64,000 nucleotides of DNA, taken from positions 1-64,000 of the forward strand of contig JBOEGH010000013.1 of NCBI GenBank assembly GCA_050633325.1, read 5' to 3'. A program made the position numbers and the translations under genes. The first letter of the stretch is position 1; each line of letters starts with the position of its first letter. The stretch comes from UBA1672 sp050633325 (GTDB taxonomy: Bacteria > Pseudomonadota > Alphaproteobacteria > Micavibrionales > Micavibrionaceae). Of the stretch, positions 1-9,085 are shown one piece after another. The notes under the pieces were generated by a model. It did no database searches, had not been told where the DNA came from, and saw nothing but the letters and a program-made list of their open reading frames with translations.

Positions 1-19
1 CCAACTGAGCTATACCCCT
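1..19 (-). tRNA. 5' end of a tRNA gene, probably tRNA-Trp (partial)
   Basis: Read on the minus strand, the first 19 bases give an acceptor arm AGGGGTA, the TA linker and the D-arm start GCTCAGTTGG, which is the 5' end of a tRNA. The rest, including the anticodon, lies left of the window. A tRNA that begins with A and has this acceptor arm resembles alphaproteobacterial tRNA-Trp, so that identity is likely but not shown by the sequence. Confidence 0.65.
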
Positions 20-221
20 ATAGACAATTACAATACAATGAAACTCATTAACAATAATGATTCAACCTTACAATTGATGCTATTTAATTAATGATTATAG
101 TGCGTTTGGTCAACAGAAGAATTATTTTATACGCAATCTAAACAAACAGTACAAAAAAAATACTATATTTTTAATAAAAACACTTTAATATTCTTATAGT
201 GTGTGTGGAGGAATATATAAA

Positions 222-2789
222 ATGGCTTTTGTGTCTGATAAATTTCAAAAAGTAAAAGATTATATACGTAAGGATACTAAAACTTACCTGTCCCCTCTTA
301 TAATTTTTGTATTAGGTATATGCCTATCCACTGTTTCATACGGGATAATGAACATATACCAAGAAAACGAAGCCAACCGTTATTTCGTTACAAGCTCAGA
401 ACGATATACATCAGAACTTAAATCCAGCCTAAACGATTATCTTAACGATGTCATCGCATTCAAAGCATTTTTCTCCGCGTCAAATATAGTTGATGAAAAA
501 GAGTTCAAAACTTTTTCCAACTCTTTTTTCGATACTAGAAACTTCTTAATGGCCACATACTACCTAGCCGATTCTGACAATAAAAAAGAAAGTAGGTTCT
601 ACAGTGTAAACCGTTCCGATATCTCAGATAATGATTTGAAAAACATATCAGAATTCAATAAACGTGCTATATTTGAAACCACTTACTATAGAAACATTAT
701 TCTACAAGCGCGCATCAACAACAAAGCTGTTTTAGCGATGCCTGAAAACCAACAAAAAAGTGATGCACATTACATACTATATTTACAACATGTGAGTACA
801 ATGCTGAATAAAGCATCACAGAAACCGAAACAATCAGGCATAGTTGTTTCAATCATAAACTTCAGCGACCTTAAAAACCATATAGGAACAGAACCAAACT
901 TTCACGGAATTGTACCAATACTTGAAAATGACAAAAAATCTGAATTAACAGACACAAACAATAATAGATATCACAACACACAATTTTCCAGTGCAGATCA
1001 TAATTGGTACATAAGCTTCACTGCCAAGAATGGCTATTTTGAAAGAAAACACTGGCCAGAAATATGGGTGTTTTTTGGAGTCTTTGCGATTTCATGTATC
1101 GTCTCGTTATATATTTTCTTTTTATTCTACCAACGCAAAAAGAACGAGTTAATCAACGAACTTTTAAAAAGCGAACAAGAACAAGCGCAATCAGAAATAA
1201 TTCTTCGCCAAGAAGCACAGCAACAAGCAGAACAAGCAAGCCGTTATAAGAGTGACTTTCTGGCAAATATGTCTCACGAATTAAGAACACCATTGAATAG
1301 TATCGTTGGAATGGTGCAAATAATTGAGCAAAATGATCTTAATGAAGAAGTGAGTGAAATGTTCTCTTTAGTTAAGGGCGCTTCACATAATCTATTGGAC
1401 ATTGTTAATGACATACTAGACCTATCTAAAATAGAAGCAGAGCAAGTACATCTGGAATGCATAGCATTTGATGCAGTAAAAAGAATTAGAGACACAGTAG
1501 ACTCAATGCAGCCCCTAGCCGCCGAGAAAGACATAGCCCTATTCTGTCGCATTGATGCTGAACATCTTTATGCCATTGGCGATGAGCTAAGGTTTACACG
1601 TGTTCTAACAAATCTTGTTAGTAATTCTATACGCTATACAGTTGAGGGAAATGTATCTGTAATAGTAAAGGTTGAAAAATTATTCGACAATTTGGTTCGC
1701 CTAAGATGTGAAGTTATAGACACCGGCATCGGCGTGCCTAAAGACAAAATGAGCACAATTTTTGATAAATTCACACAGGCAGACGCATCTATAACACGTA
1801 AATTTGGCGGCACTGGCCTTGGCCTAACAATAACCAAAGGCCTAGTAGAATTAATGGATGGAGATGTCGGCGTTGAAAGCGTAGAGGGTGAAGGCTCAAC
1901 ATTCTGGTTTGAAGTTCCATTTGGAATTGTTGATAAGCTGCCAGAAAAAAACAATGATAAGACTAGGGATAATACCGAAGGGTGGCTGAGCTCTGATGCT
2001 ATCCCAGCCGAAGATATAAGAATATTAATGGCCGAAGATAACGACATGAACCAAATGTTCATGAAAAAGCTATTTAGTACGCTTAACATTACAAACTACA
2101 CCATTGCACAAAACGGCAGACAAGCCATTATGGACGTCCAATCAAATAACTTCGACTTAGTGTTAATGGATTGTCATATGCCTGAAATGAATGGTTACGA
2201 TGCCACAGTTTCTATTCGCAACCTACCTGATCCATTACAGGGTGGTATACCTATTATCGCAATGACTGCAAATGCAATGCCGGAAGATGAAGAAAAGTGC
2301 CTGTCAATTGGCATGAACGCCTATATAAGCAAACCTGTAGACATACATATATTTAAAGAAAAGCTATCTCCCTGGATAGTTTTTGAAAATAATAAACAAT
2401 CAGAAAAAGAAGTAGAACCACCTCCCCCACCACCAGAGGAAGAAGAAGCACCTGTTAACCTTGATAATTTACGAGACAATTCAATGGGTGACGAAGACTT
2501 TGTACTGGAAATAATTTCCATGTTCATTTCACAAGGAAAAGAACAAATTATAGAGTTAAAAGACCAGTGTACTGAAGGGGAAAATGAAATTTGGGTAGAG
2601 GTTGCACATTCATTAAAAGGAACGGCAGGCGTGGTCGGGGCAGAAAAAATGCGCGAATTATGTGGCTCGGCACAGAAATTAAAGAACGGATCACTTGAGG
2701 AACGGGAAATATTTATTCAAGAAATTGAAGAAAGATACAAAAAGGCAAAGGATTACTTCATTAAAGAAGGCCTTTATAGCGAAGAATAA
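222..2789 (+). CDS. Hybrid sensor histidine kinase: CHASE-like sensor, HisKA, HATPase, receiver and HPt
   Basis: Inner-membrane sensor kinase of 855 residues. Two membrane segments (about 24-44 and 281-302) flank a periplasmic region of CHASE type. The cytoplasmic part carries a coiled linker, the HisKA motif SHELRTPL with His352, an ATPase domain (N box NLVSNS, then DTGIG and GGTGLGL), a receiver domain with phospho-acceptor Asp650 in LMDCHMPEMNG, a Pro/Glu linker near 733-743, and a C-terminal HPt domain with AHSLKGTAG (His796). It should therefore run a His-Asp-His relay within one chain and pass phosphate to an external response regulator, which is not encoded nearby. I start at ATG 222 because GGAGG at 207-211 is well spaced from it; a GTG at 201 is in frame but would overlap this site. 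The signal sensed is unknown. Confidence 0.95.
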   Translation: MAFVSDKFQKVKDYIRKDTKTYLSPLIIFVLGICLSTVSYGIMNIYQENEANRYFVTSSERYTSELKSSLNDYLNDVIAFKAFFSASNIVDEKEFKTFSNSFFDTRNFLMATYYLADSDNKKESRFYSVNRSDISDNDLKNISEFNKRAIFETTYYRNIILQARINNKAVLAMPENQQKSDAHYILYLQHVSTMLNKASQKPKQSGIVVSIINFSDLKNHIGTEPNFHGIVPILENDKKSELTDTNNNRYHNTQFSSADHNWYISFTAKNGYFERKHWPEIWVFFGVFAISCIVSLYIFFLFYQRKKNELINELLKSEQEQAQSEIILRQEAQQQAEQASRYKSDFLANMSHELRTPLNSIVGMVQIIEQNDLNEEVSEMFSLVKGASHNLLDIVNDILDLSKIEAEQVHLECIAFDAVKRIRDTVDSMQPLAAEKDIALFCRIDAEHLYAIGDELRFTRVLTNLVSNSIRYTVEGNVSVIVKVEKLFDNLVRLRCEVIDTGIGVPKDKMSTIFDKFTQADASITRKFGGTGLGLTITKGLVELMDGDVGVESVEGEGSTFWFEVPFGIVDKLPEKNNDKTRDNTEGWLSSDAIPAEDIRILMAEDNDMNQMFMKKLFSTLNITNYTIAQNGRQAIMDVQSNNFDLVLMDCHMPEMNGYDATVSIRNLPDPLQGGIPIIAMTANAMPEDEEKCLSIGMNAYISKPVDIHIFKEKLSPWIVFENNKQSEKEVEPPPPPPEEEEAPVNLDNLRDNSMGDEDFVLEIISMFISQGKEQIIELKDQCTEGENEIWVEVAHSLKGTAGVVGAEKMRELCGSAQKLKNGSLEEREIFIQEIEERYKKAKDYFIKEGLYSEE

Positions 2790-2835
2790 ATTATTTGTTC
2801 ACCACAGCAAAATCATTTCTACTACAAACGACCTA

Positions 2836-2863
2836 TATATTTTTAGATATCTCTAAAAATATA
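2836..2863. terminator. AT-rich perfect hairpin between convergent genes, probable bidirectional terminator
   Basis: TATATTTTTAGA and its exact complement TCTAAAAATATA enclose a TATC loop, giving a 12-bp stem in the 82-bp gap between the convergent kinase gene and fghA. The stem is AT-rich, so termination strength is uncertain, but position and symmetry suit both strands. Confidence 0.5.
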
Positions 2864-2871
2864 AATAGCAG

Positions 2872-3720
2872 TTAATTCATTTTATTTGCATGCCATGCAA
2901 GATGGTCGGCAATAAAGCTCTGAATAAAAAAGTAGCTATGATCATAGCCATCATGCAAACGCAATTTAAGTTTTTGCCCTACCTCTGCGCAAGCTTGCTC
3001 AAACATTTCTGGTCGCAGCTGTTCAACTAAAAAGTTATCTGCCATACCTTGGTCAATCAGTATTTCTGGATTATCTTTCGGGTTATGCGCCCGCCTCACA
3101 AGCTCACATGCATCATGGTTACTCCAGATCAACCGATCATCACCCAGATAATTGCTAAATGCCTTTTGCCCCCAAGGAACAATTGATGGTGCAACTATTG
3201 GAGAAAATGCCGAGCAAGAACAGAACATATCAGGATACTTAAAATACAGAGTAAGCGCACCGTGCCCTCCCATTGAATGCCCCATAATGGCCTTATTATT
3301 TGAAGGCAGGCTCAATTCCTTCTCACATATTGGAAGCAACTCTTCAATCAAATAACTTTCCATTTGAAAGTTATCAGCCCATGGCTCTTGCGTCGCATTA
3401 ATATAAAACCCTGCCCCTTGCCCAAGGTCATAGGCATCATCATCCGCCACACCCTCTCCACGCGGAGAAGTATCAGGTGCTAACACAGCTAAGCCAAGAG
3501 AGGACGCAACATCATATGCCCCTGCCTTTGTTGTAAAATTGTCCTCAGTACATGTTAAACCAGAAAGAAACACAACATAACCAATGCATTTTTTATCTTC
3601 CGGTGGCGTAAATACCGTAAAATTCATCGATGTTTTTGTATTTTCACTTTCATGGCTATAATAACCAAGACTACCGCCATGAACACGTACGAATTTATTA
3701 CATTTAATTACGGAACTCAT
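2872..3720 (-). CDS. fghA: S-formylglutathione hydrolase
   Basis: Cytoplasmic esterase-D-type alpha/beta hydrolase of 282 residues, the usual family length. It hydrolyses S-formylglutathione to formate and glutathione, the second step of glutathione-dependent formaldehyde detoxification. The sequence shows the LSGLTCTEDNF segment that forms the oxyanion region, the nucleophile elbow GHSMGGHGAL with Ser near residue 148, and a C-terminal DGYDHSYFF segment that supplies the catalytic His. It lies 4 bp downstream of the dehydrogenase gene that makes its substrate, so the two are clearly co-transcribed. Also named frmB or yeiG-type in other genomes. Confidence 0.96.
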   Translation of the reverse strand: MSSVIKCNKFVRVHGGSLGYYSHESENTKTSMNFTVFTPPEDKKCIGYVVFLSGLTCTEDNFTTKAGAYDVASSLGLAVLAPDTSPRGEGVADDDAYDLGQGAGFYINATQEPWADNFQMESYLIEELLPICEKELSLPSNNKAIMGHSMGGHGALTLYFKYPDMFCSCSAFSPIVAPSIVPWGQKAFSNYLGDDRLIWSNHDACELVRRAHNPKDNPEILIDQGMADNFLVEQLRPEMFEQACAEVGQKLKLRLHDGYDHSYFFIQSFIADHLAWHANKMN

Positions 3721-3724
3721 GCAA

Positions 3725-4831
3725 TCAAAACTCCACTACACTTCGTATACTTTCACCTGCATGCATTAGATCAAATGCTTTATTAATATCTGAAAGCGGC
3801 ATTTTATGAGTAATCAAATCATCAATATTGATACGGCCATCCATATACCAATCAACAATTTTAGGAACATCTGTACGCCCACGCGCACCACCGAATGCAG
3901 AACCACGCCAAACACGACCAGTCACTAACTGAAAAGGTCTGGTTGATATTTCCTTGCCTGCACCGGCAACACCAACAATAATGCTTTCCCCCCAACCCTT
4001 GTGGCAACATTCCAATGCGTCACGCATAACATCAACATTTCCTATGCACTCAAAAGAGTAATCAACACCACCGTTACTAAGATCACATATCGCTTCAACC
4101 AGATTGTCGCATTTCTTAGGGTTAATGAAATCAGTCATGCCAAACTTTTCGGCCAACTCAACCTTACTTTCATTAATATCGATTCCAATGATCTTGCTTG
4201 CGCCAATCATCTTTGCGCCTTGTATAACGTTCAGACCAATACCGCCCAAGCCAAAGACCGCAACAGTTGACCCGTATTCAACCTTTGCATCGAAAACAAC
4301 AGCACCAAGGCCAGTAGTAACACCGCAACCGATATAACATATCTTATCAAACGGTGCGTCCTTCCGAACTTTCGCAAGTGATATTTCAGGCATAACCGTA
4401 AAGTTAGAAAAAGTTGAGCACCCCATATAGTGCAACACAGAATTACCACCTACAGAAAAACGAGATGTGCCATCAGGCATAAGGCCACGGCCTTGCGTTG
4501 ATCTGATTTTCTGGCACAGATTTGTTTTCGGGTGCAAACAATAATCGCACTCCCTACATTCCGGGGTATATAAAGGGATAACATGATCACCGACAGAAAC
4601 GGACGTAACACCTGCCCCTACTTCACGTACAATACCCGCGCCCTCATGACCAAGTATTGCCGGAAATTCACCTTCGGGATCATCACCTGATAAGGTGAAA
4701 GCATCAGTATGACAAACCCCGGTCGCCATAACTTCAACTAGAACCTCCCCCGCCTTAGGGCCTTCAAGTTGAACTGTCTCAATAACAAGCGGAGATCCTG
4801 CCTTATAAGCAACGGCTGCTTTAGTTTCCAT
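3725..4831 (-). CDS. frmA: S-(hydroxymethyl)glutathione dehydrogenase, class III alcohol dehydrogenase
   Basis: Zinc- and NAD-dependent dehydrogenase of 368 residues that oxidises S-hydroxymethylglutathione, the spontaneous adduct of formaldehyde and glutathione, to S-formylglutathione. Visible motifs are the catalytic-zinc Cys in GVCHTDAFTLSG, GHEGAGIV, the four structural-zinc cysteines in CRECDYCLHPKTNLC, and the NAD-binding GLGGIGLNVIQG. The FGGARGRTDVP segment is typical of class III rather than other alcohol dehydrogenases. It is the first gene of the pair with fghA. No FrmR-type repressor gene is adjacent, so control is probably by another route. Also called adhC or flhA in other bacteria. 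Confidence 0.96.
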   Translation of the reverse strand: METKAAVAYKAGSPLVIETVQLEGPKAGEVLVEVMATGVCHTDAFTLSGDDPEGEFPAILGHEGAGIVREVGAGVTSVSVGDHVIPLYTPECRECDYCLHPKTNLCQKIRSTQGRGLMPDGTSRFSVGGNSVLHYMGCSTFSNFTVMPEISLAKVRKDAPFDKICYIGCGVTTGLGAVVFDAKVEYGSTVAVFGLGGIGLNVIQGAKMIGASKIIGIDINESKVELAEKFGMTDFINPKKCDNLVEAICDLSNGGVDYSFECIGNVDVMRDALECCHKGWGESIIVGVAGAGKEISTRPFQLVTGRVWRGSAFGGARGRTDVPKIVDWYMDGRINIDDLITHKMPLSDINKAFDLMHAGESIRSVVEF

Positions 4832-4943
4832 GTTTCACCATATATCTGATTTAAATTATAACCAGTTTATAAATACTAAATATAAGCTGCGATTAACAGG
4901 CCAAAATAATGGTGAAACAAAAATTTTAAATAATTAACTGCGT

Positions 4944-5591
4944 TTAGAACCGATAAGAAATACCAGTTCCGATAATTAACGGGTCAAGTTCAACATTACC
5001 TGTGATAGCACCGCTATTCACCGACGCATCAACATCAAGCCATATCTTCTTAACGTCAAAGTTAACACCCCAATTATCGTTAATCCAATAATCAGCACCC
5101 GCTTGTAACGCGTAACCAATTCCATTATCTGCGGCCAGACTGTTAGTGTCGTCTCCACTACTGTCATTATACGTAATTGTATAGTTAAGACCTGCACCAA
5201 TATACGGACTGAATTTATTATCAGGAGTGAAATGATATTGCAAAGTCAGAGTTGGTGGTAAAAGCATTGTTTTACCTAAATCCAAATCACCCAGATCACT
5301 ATTTTTCAAGCTAAGATCATGTGGAGATGTCGCAACAATAAGCTCTGCCGCGATATTCTCTGTAAAGAAATAAGTGAAGTCTATTTCAGGTACAACAGCA
5401 TTATCTGCCTTAGGAGATCCGTTAATTGTTGTACGACCACCACTATCTGGAAGAACACCAATACCACGTACACGGATCTGGAATCTCTCTTTTGACCATG
5501 CACTATCACCAAGATCCTTTGCATATGCGGTTGAAGACAAAGATAACGGTACAACGCTAGCAAGAAGGGCTAGCTTAGCAAATTTCTTCAT
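4944..5591 (-). CDS. OmpW-family outer-membrane protein
   Basis: A 215-residue outer-membrane barrel of OmpW type. A signal peptide ends at about AYA-KD (residue 24). The body has alternating amphipathic strands typical of an eight-stranded barrel, including the family segment LPPTLTLQYHF and a YIGAGLNYT strand, and the protein ends in a C-terminal Phe needed for barrel assembly. OmpW proteins form a narrow hydrophobic channel for small apolar molecules; the substrate here is unknown. It stands alone as a transcription unit, with about 110-130 bp on each side. Confidence 0.88.
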   Translation of the reverse strand: MKKFAKLALLASVVPLSLSSTAYAKDLGDSAWSKERFQIRVRGIGVLPDSGGRTTINGSPKADNAVVPEIDFTYFFTENIAAELIVATSPHDLSLKNSDLGDLDLGKTMLLPPTLTLQYHFTPDNKFSPYIGAGLNYTITYNDSSGDDTNSLAADNGIGYALQAGADYWINDNWGVNFDVKKIWLDVDASVNSGAITGNVELDPLIIGTGISYRF

Positions 5592-5723
5592 AGTTTATTT
5601 CCCCTATTGTGTAAAATTTCATAAGAAACTTTGCATTTCCTACGGATATGCAAATTGATAAAAGTCAATATTCTATAAAAAACCAACTTAAATACAACAA
5701 AATTTAGTATCAAAAATTTTAAC

Positions 5724-6857
5724 TCATTCCACCATAGGATCTTCGAATGAAGAGCTGGTTATTTGTGAATGGTGACCGTTAGTTTGGGGGTGGAGCATAA
5801 TATTACCTCCGGGAACATTTAATTTACGCCAATGATCGCTCATTTCCCTCATCGCACTTAATATAAGTTGTCGCGCTTCTTTAGATTCAAGGAAAGGGTT
5901 ATGATATGTATCAAATTCATGAAATTGGGCAGAGAAATCTTTCGCCACATCCTTTATATAATTTTTGCACGATACAAAATCCTTGGAACCGCCCAACATT
6001 ATCATTGGAAAATCTTTCGCGGCATCGGGAACACCGTCATCCAATATTCTCTTTCTAAGGCGCTCTCCATAAATGTTAGAATACAATATCTGGCCATGCG
6101 TAGTTGAAAGTGCTTCAGAATCAAATGCCTTATTAACCACCTTACTTTTTTCTTCAAATATCTCTCTTTTATCAAAAGTACCATTAGAAATTTTTTGAAA
6201 TTTATTCTTCAAACTCTCAAACGCCGGCAACATCCAATCCAGTGGTGCATCACCATAGGCTTTTTCCGAAAACAACTTACAATATGTAGAATAAACAGCA
6301 TTTAAAGTAGGCTGTGACCTGTAAGGTGATGAAAAATGTGGTGCAATCAAAACAGCGCCCGCATAATTATCAAGAATATTATTCGAAAAATCATCTTCAA
6401 GCATATTTGCAACAAAAGCTCTACCACCAAGGGAATGTGCAAAAATAAAGTTAGGAACGCCCATTTTCAGACCCCCTTGCGGCATATCATCATTAAAGAT
6501 TGCCGCCACAACTTTTCTATTATCTTGCAAATAACCTATTTCAGCACCTGGGTCTGGCAAAGAAATAATATCTATTTCAACCCCGACACGCTGCAACGCC
6601 CGTAACTGTGGAGTATTATAATCAACAACGTTAGACTTAAATCCGGTTACAAATGTAATTTTAGATTGCGCCTCACCATGCGCATGCGCGCGAACCAATC
6701 CTGTTTGAATACCCGCAGGGTCATAGTTAAAGAACTCCCAGCTATCTGGTAAATGCAATGGAACAGGACAAGAAGTTTGATAATGTGGCGACGGAAAATC
6801 ATCCACACTAATAGAGCTCAAAGCACCCTCGCTTATTTTATTGGAATCTACCAACAC
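5724..6857 (-). CDS. Alpha/beta hydrolase, lysophospholipase-like (serine aminopeptidase S33 type)
   Basis: A 377-residue soluble hydrolase with no signal peptide. The nucleophile elbow FAHSLGGRAF places the catalytic Ser near residue 142. Downstream, GGSKDFVSCKNY is a plausible acid segment and the YHNPFLE segment could carry the catalytic His. The overall order matches the lysophospholipase/S33 group. An extra N-terminal stretch of about 50 residues and a polar His/Ser-rich tail (last 30 residues) lie outside the core. The substrate cannot be told from sequence. It lies alone between ompW and the cys operon, about 100 bp downstream of the cysN stop, so read-through from the cys operon is possible. 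Confidence 0.75.
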   Translation of the reverse strand: MLVDSNKISEGALSSISVDDFPSPHYQTSCPVPLHLPDSWEFFNYDPAGIQTGLVRAHAHGEAQSKITFVTGFKSNVVDYNTPQLRALQRVGVEIDIISLPDPGAEIGYLQDNRKVVAAIFNDDMPQGGLKMGVPNFIFAHSLGGRAFVANMLEDDFSNNILDNYAGAVLIAPHFSSPYRSQPTLNAVYSTYCKLFSEKAYGDAPLDWMLPAFESLKNKFQKISNGTFDKREIFEEKSKVVNKAFDSEALSTTHGQILYSNIYGERLRKRILDDGVPDAAKDFPMIMLGGSKDFVSCKNYIKDVAKDFSAQFHEFDTYHNPFLESKEARQLILSAMREMSDHWRKLNVPGGNIMLHPQTNGHHSQITSSSFEDPMVE

Positions 6858-6960
6858 TAACCACCCAACTATTATTTTTTTATTATAAATAGCATGTTAA
6901 ACAGTGCATTAGCAAAATATAACTTAAAAAACACAAGTCTTCGGTGGTTAATCCTAGTAA

Positions 6961-8175
6961 TTAAATTGAATTAGCACCCTGATATTGTGGTGGAATAACA
7001 CGAGAGACTGTACCTACGCCTGCCACTCGTTCTGTATATGGATCAATTAAAATGAACAGACCAGTTGATGGATTATTATCAAATATATCCATAGAAACAG
7101 CCTGTGATAAATATACATTACCGGATTTCAAAACACCATTCTCACCATCGATAGACACCTGCGCCTGAGCTTCACTATGGTGCATTTTTATTATACCCTG
7201 AAAGGTGCTTTTACCCTCCATTTTCTTATCCACCCAAAGAATATCTGCATCAAAAGCATCTGCTACTGATCCCGGGTTTTCAGATCTTGATAAAACTGCG
7301 CCACGCGACAAGTCGATATCTTCAACAAGGCTCACAGATATAGCCTGCCTTCTATCCGCACGTTCAACAGGCTTACCGCTGTGATAAATACCTTTAACGG
7401 TAACCTCTTGCTCGGTTTCGATAGACCTCAACCTATCACCAACAGACAAAGGTTTCCCGTGTAACGTGCCACCATACCAACGCGTGCCTTCTCCATCTTT
7501 AATAACATGCTGTATAGGAAGCCTAAAGTTCTCATGAGACAATGTATGCTGGTCAGCACCCCTTAGGAAATCCAATATAGTTTTACCGGAATACCAAGCC
7601 ATATTATCGCTTTTTGTAACAATATTATCACCTTCCAGTGCGCTAACGGGGACAAACTCAATATCACAATCAGAACTATGAACGCCAAACTCGTTTAAGT
7701 AATCACTCTTTATTTTATTATATTGCTCTTCGCTGTAATCGACTGCATCCATTTTATTGATCGCAACAAGGAATTGACGAACCCCAAAAAACTTCGCAAT
7801 TTTACTATATTCAACAGTTTGTAAGCGCACACCATGTATAGCATCAACCAAAATAACCGCAACATCAGATGTAACCGCAGCCACGGCCATGTTACGCATA
7901 TATTCCAAATGACCCGGCGTATCCGCAATGCGGTAACGACAATCTTCATAACGGAAATAGCGATGCGCGACATCAATAGTTATGCCTTGCCTGCGCTCAT
8001 CTTCCAGACCGTCAGTAAATAATGAATAATCAATGTTACCCTGATCATCCCTTGCAGCCTCAATATGATCATCAGGAACAACATCAATATCATATAGCAA
8101 ACGACCAATAAGAGTTGATTTACCATCATCAACATGACCACATGTCAGAAAATTTATTGTCTTATAATCTGTCAT
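6961..8175 (-). CDS. cysN: Sulfate adenylyltransferase subunit 1, GTPase
   Basis: GTPase subunit of ATP sulfurylase, which with CysD makes adenosine 5'-phosphosulfate (APS) from sulfate and ATP, driven by GTP hydrolysis. EF-Tu-like G motifs are visible: GHVDDGKST (P-loop), DTPGHLEYMRNM and NKMDAVDY. I start at ATG 8175, giving 404 residues, because it follows the cysD stop by one base and the family N-terminus aligns there; an in-frame extension to 8232 runs inside cysD and is unlikely. There is no C-terminal APS kinase domain (the NodQ/CysNC fusion), which agrees with direct APS reduction by CysH. It is the last gene of the operon. Confidence 0.95.
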   Translation of the reverse strand: MTDYKTINFLTCGHVDDGKSTLIGRLLYDIDVVPDDHIEAARDDQGNIDYSLFTDGLEDERRQGITIDVAHRYFRYEDCRYRIADTPGHLEYMRNMAVAAVTSDVAVILVDAIHGVRLQTVEYSKIAKFFGVRQFLVAINKMDAVDYSEEQYNKIKSDYLNEFGVHSSDCDIEFVPVSALEGDNIVTKSDNMAWYSGKTILDFLRGADQHTLSHENFRLPIQHVIKDGEGTRWYGGTLHGKPLSVGDRLRSIETEQEVTVKGIYHSGKPVERADRRQAISVSLVEDIDLSRGAVLSRSENPGSVADAFDADILWVDKKMEGKSTFQGIIKMHHSEAQAQVSIDGENGVLKSGNVYLSQAVSMDIFDNNPSTGLFILIDPYTERVAGVGTVSRVIPPQYQGANSI

Positions 8176-8176
8176 C

Positions 8177-9085
8177 TTAGAAATATCCCATTTTCTTTTT
8201 CTGCTCCATAGCGGCCGAAGAATCTTTATCAATTAAGCGCCCCTGCCTTTCAGAATCTTTACTTTCCAATAGCTCCTGAACGATTTCCTCTAATGTCTCA
8301 GCATCAGAAGGCATCGCCGCGGTTAACGGATAACATCCCAGCGTTCTAAACCTTACTTTTTTATTTTGAATTTCACTTTTATCTTCAATTGGCAAGCGAT
8401 CATCATCAACACGTATCAACATTCCATCGCGCTCTACGACCGGTTGTTCCTTTGCAAAATACAAAGACACCAATTCAATTTGCTCATGCAGAATATATTC
8501 CCACACATCTTGTTCTGTCCAATTAGATAACGGTGAAACACGAGAGCTGAACCCTTGTGGCAAACGTGTATTAAACAACCAACCAAATTCAGGTTGCTGA
8601 TTTTTAGGATCCCAAGCATGAAAACGATTTCGTGTAGAAAATATACGCTCTTTCGCTCTGGATTTTTCCTCATCACGGCGCGCACCAATCAAAATATAGT
8701 CAAACTTATGCTGATCCAGCGCTTGTTTAAGGCCATCAGTCTTCATAACATTCGTGTAATGCTTGCTGCCGTGATCAAATGGGTTAATACCCTCTTCTAT
8801 ACCTTCAGGATTGCTGTGTACGATCAGTTGCAGTCCCTTTTCCTTTGCAACACGATCACGAAACGCGATCATCTCTTTAAACTTCCATGTCGTATCAACA
8901 TGTAATAACGGCACAGGCGGGGTGGCAGGTGCAAACGCCTTCATCAACAAATGCAAAAGAACACTGGAATCTTTACCGATTGAATATAAGAACACCGGAT
9001 TTTCCGCGACAGCGATAGCCTCACGAATGATATAAATCGCTTCATCTTCCAATTCTTGTAAATATGAGGGTAACGGCTTGCTCAT
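8177..9085 (-). CDS. cysD: Sulfate adenylyltransferase subunit 2
   Basis: Catalytic subunit of ATP sulfurylase, 302 residues, the normal length. It belongs to the PP-loop ATP pyrophosphatase superfamily, and the loop is visible as YSIGKDSSVLLHL near residue 35. Other family segments are the PVPLLHVDTTWKF strand, the IGARRDEEKSRAKERIFS region and WTEQDVWEYI. It forms a heterodimer with CysN, whose gene starts one base after the cysD stop. Its own ATG overlaps the end of cysI by 4 bp, so translation of cysI, cysD and cysN is probably coupled. Confidence 0.97.
   Translation of the reverse strand: MSKPLPSYLQELEDEAIYIIREAIAVAENPVFLYSIGKDSSVLLHLLMKAFAPATPPVPLLHVDTTWKFKEMIAFRDRVAKEKGLQLIVHSNPEGIEEGINPFDHGSKHYTNVMKTDGLKQALDQHKFDYILIGARRDEEKSRAKERIFSTRNRFHAWDPKNQQPEFGWLFNTRLPQGFSSRVSPLSNWTEQDVWEYILHEQIELVSLYFAKEQPVVERDGMLIRVDDDRLPIEDKSEIQNKKVRFRTLGCYPLTAAMPSDAETLEEIVQELLESKDSERQGRLIDKDSSAAMEQKKKMGYF

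Noticed and set aside
1634..2089. 151-codon minus-strand frame inside the histidine kinase gene
   Set aside because: Overlaps conserved ATPase and receiver domains completely.
8176..8232. Upstream extension of cysN
   Set aside because: The extra 19 codons run inside cysD and do not match the family; ATG 8175 fits spacing and homology.
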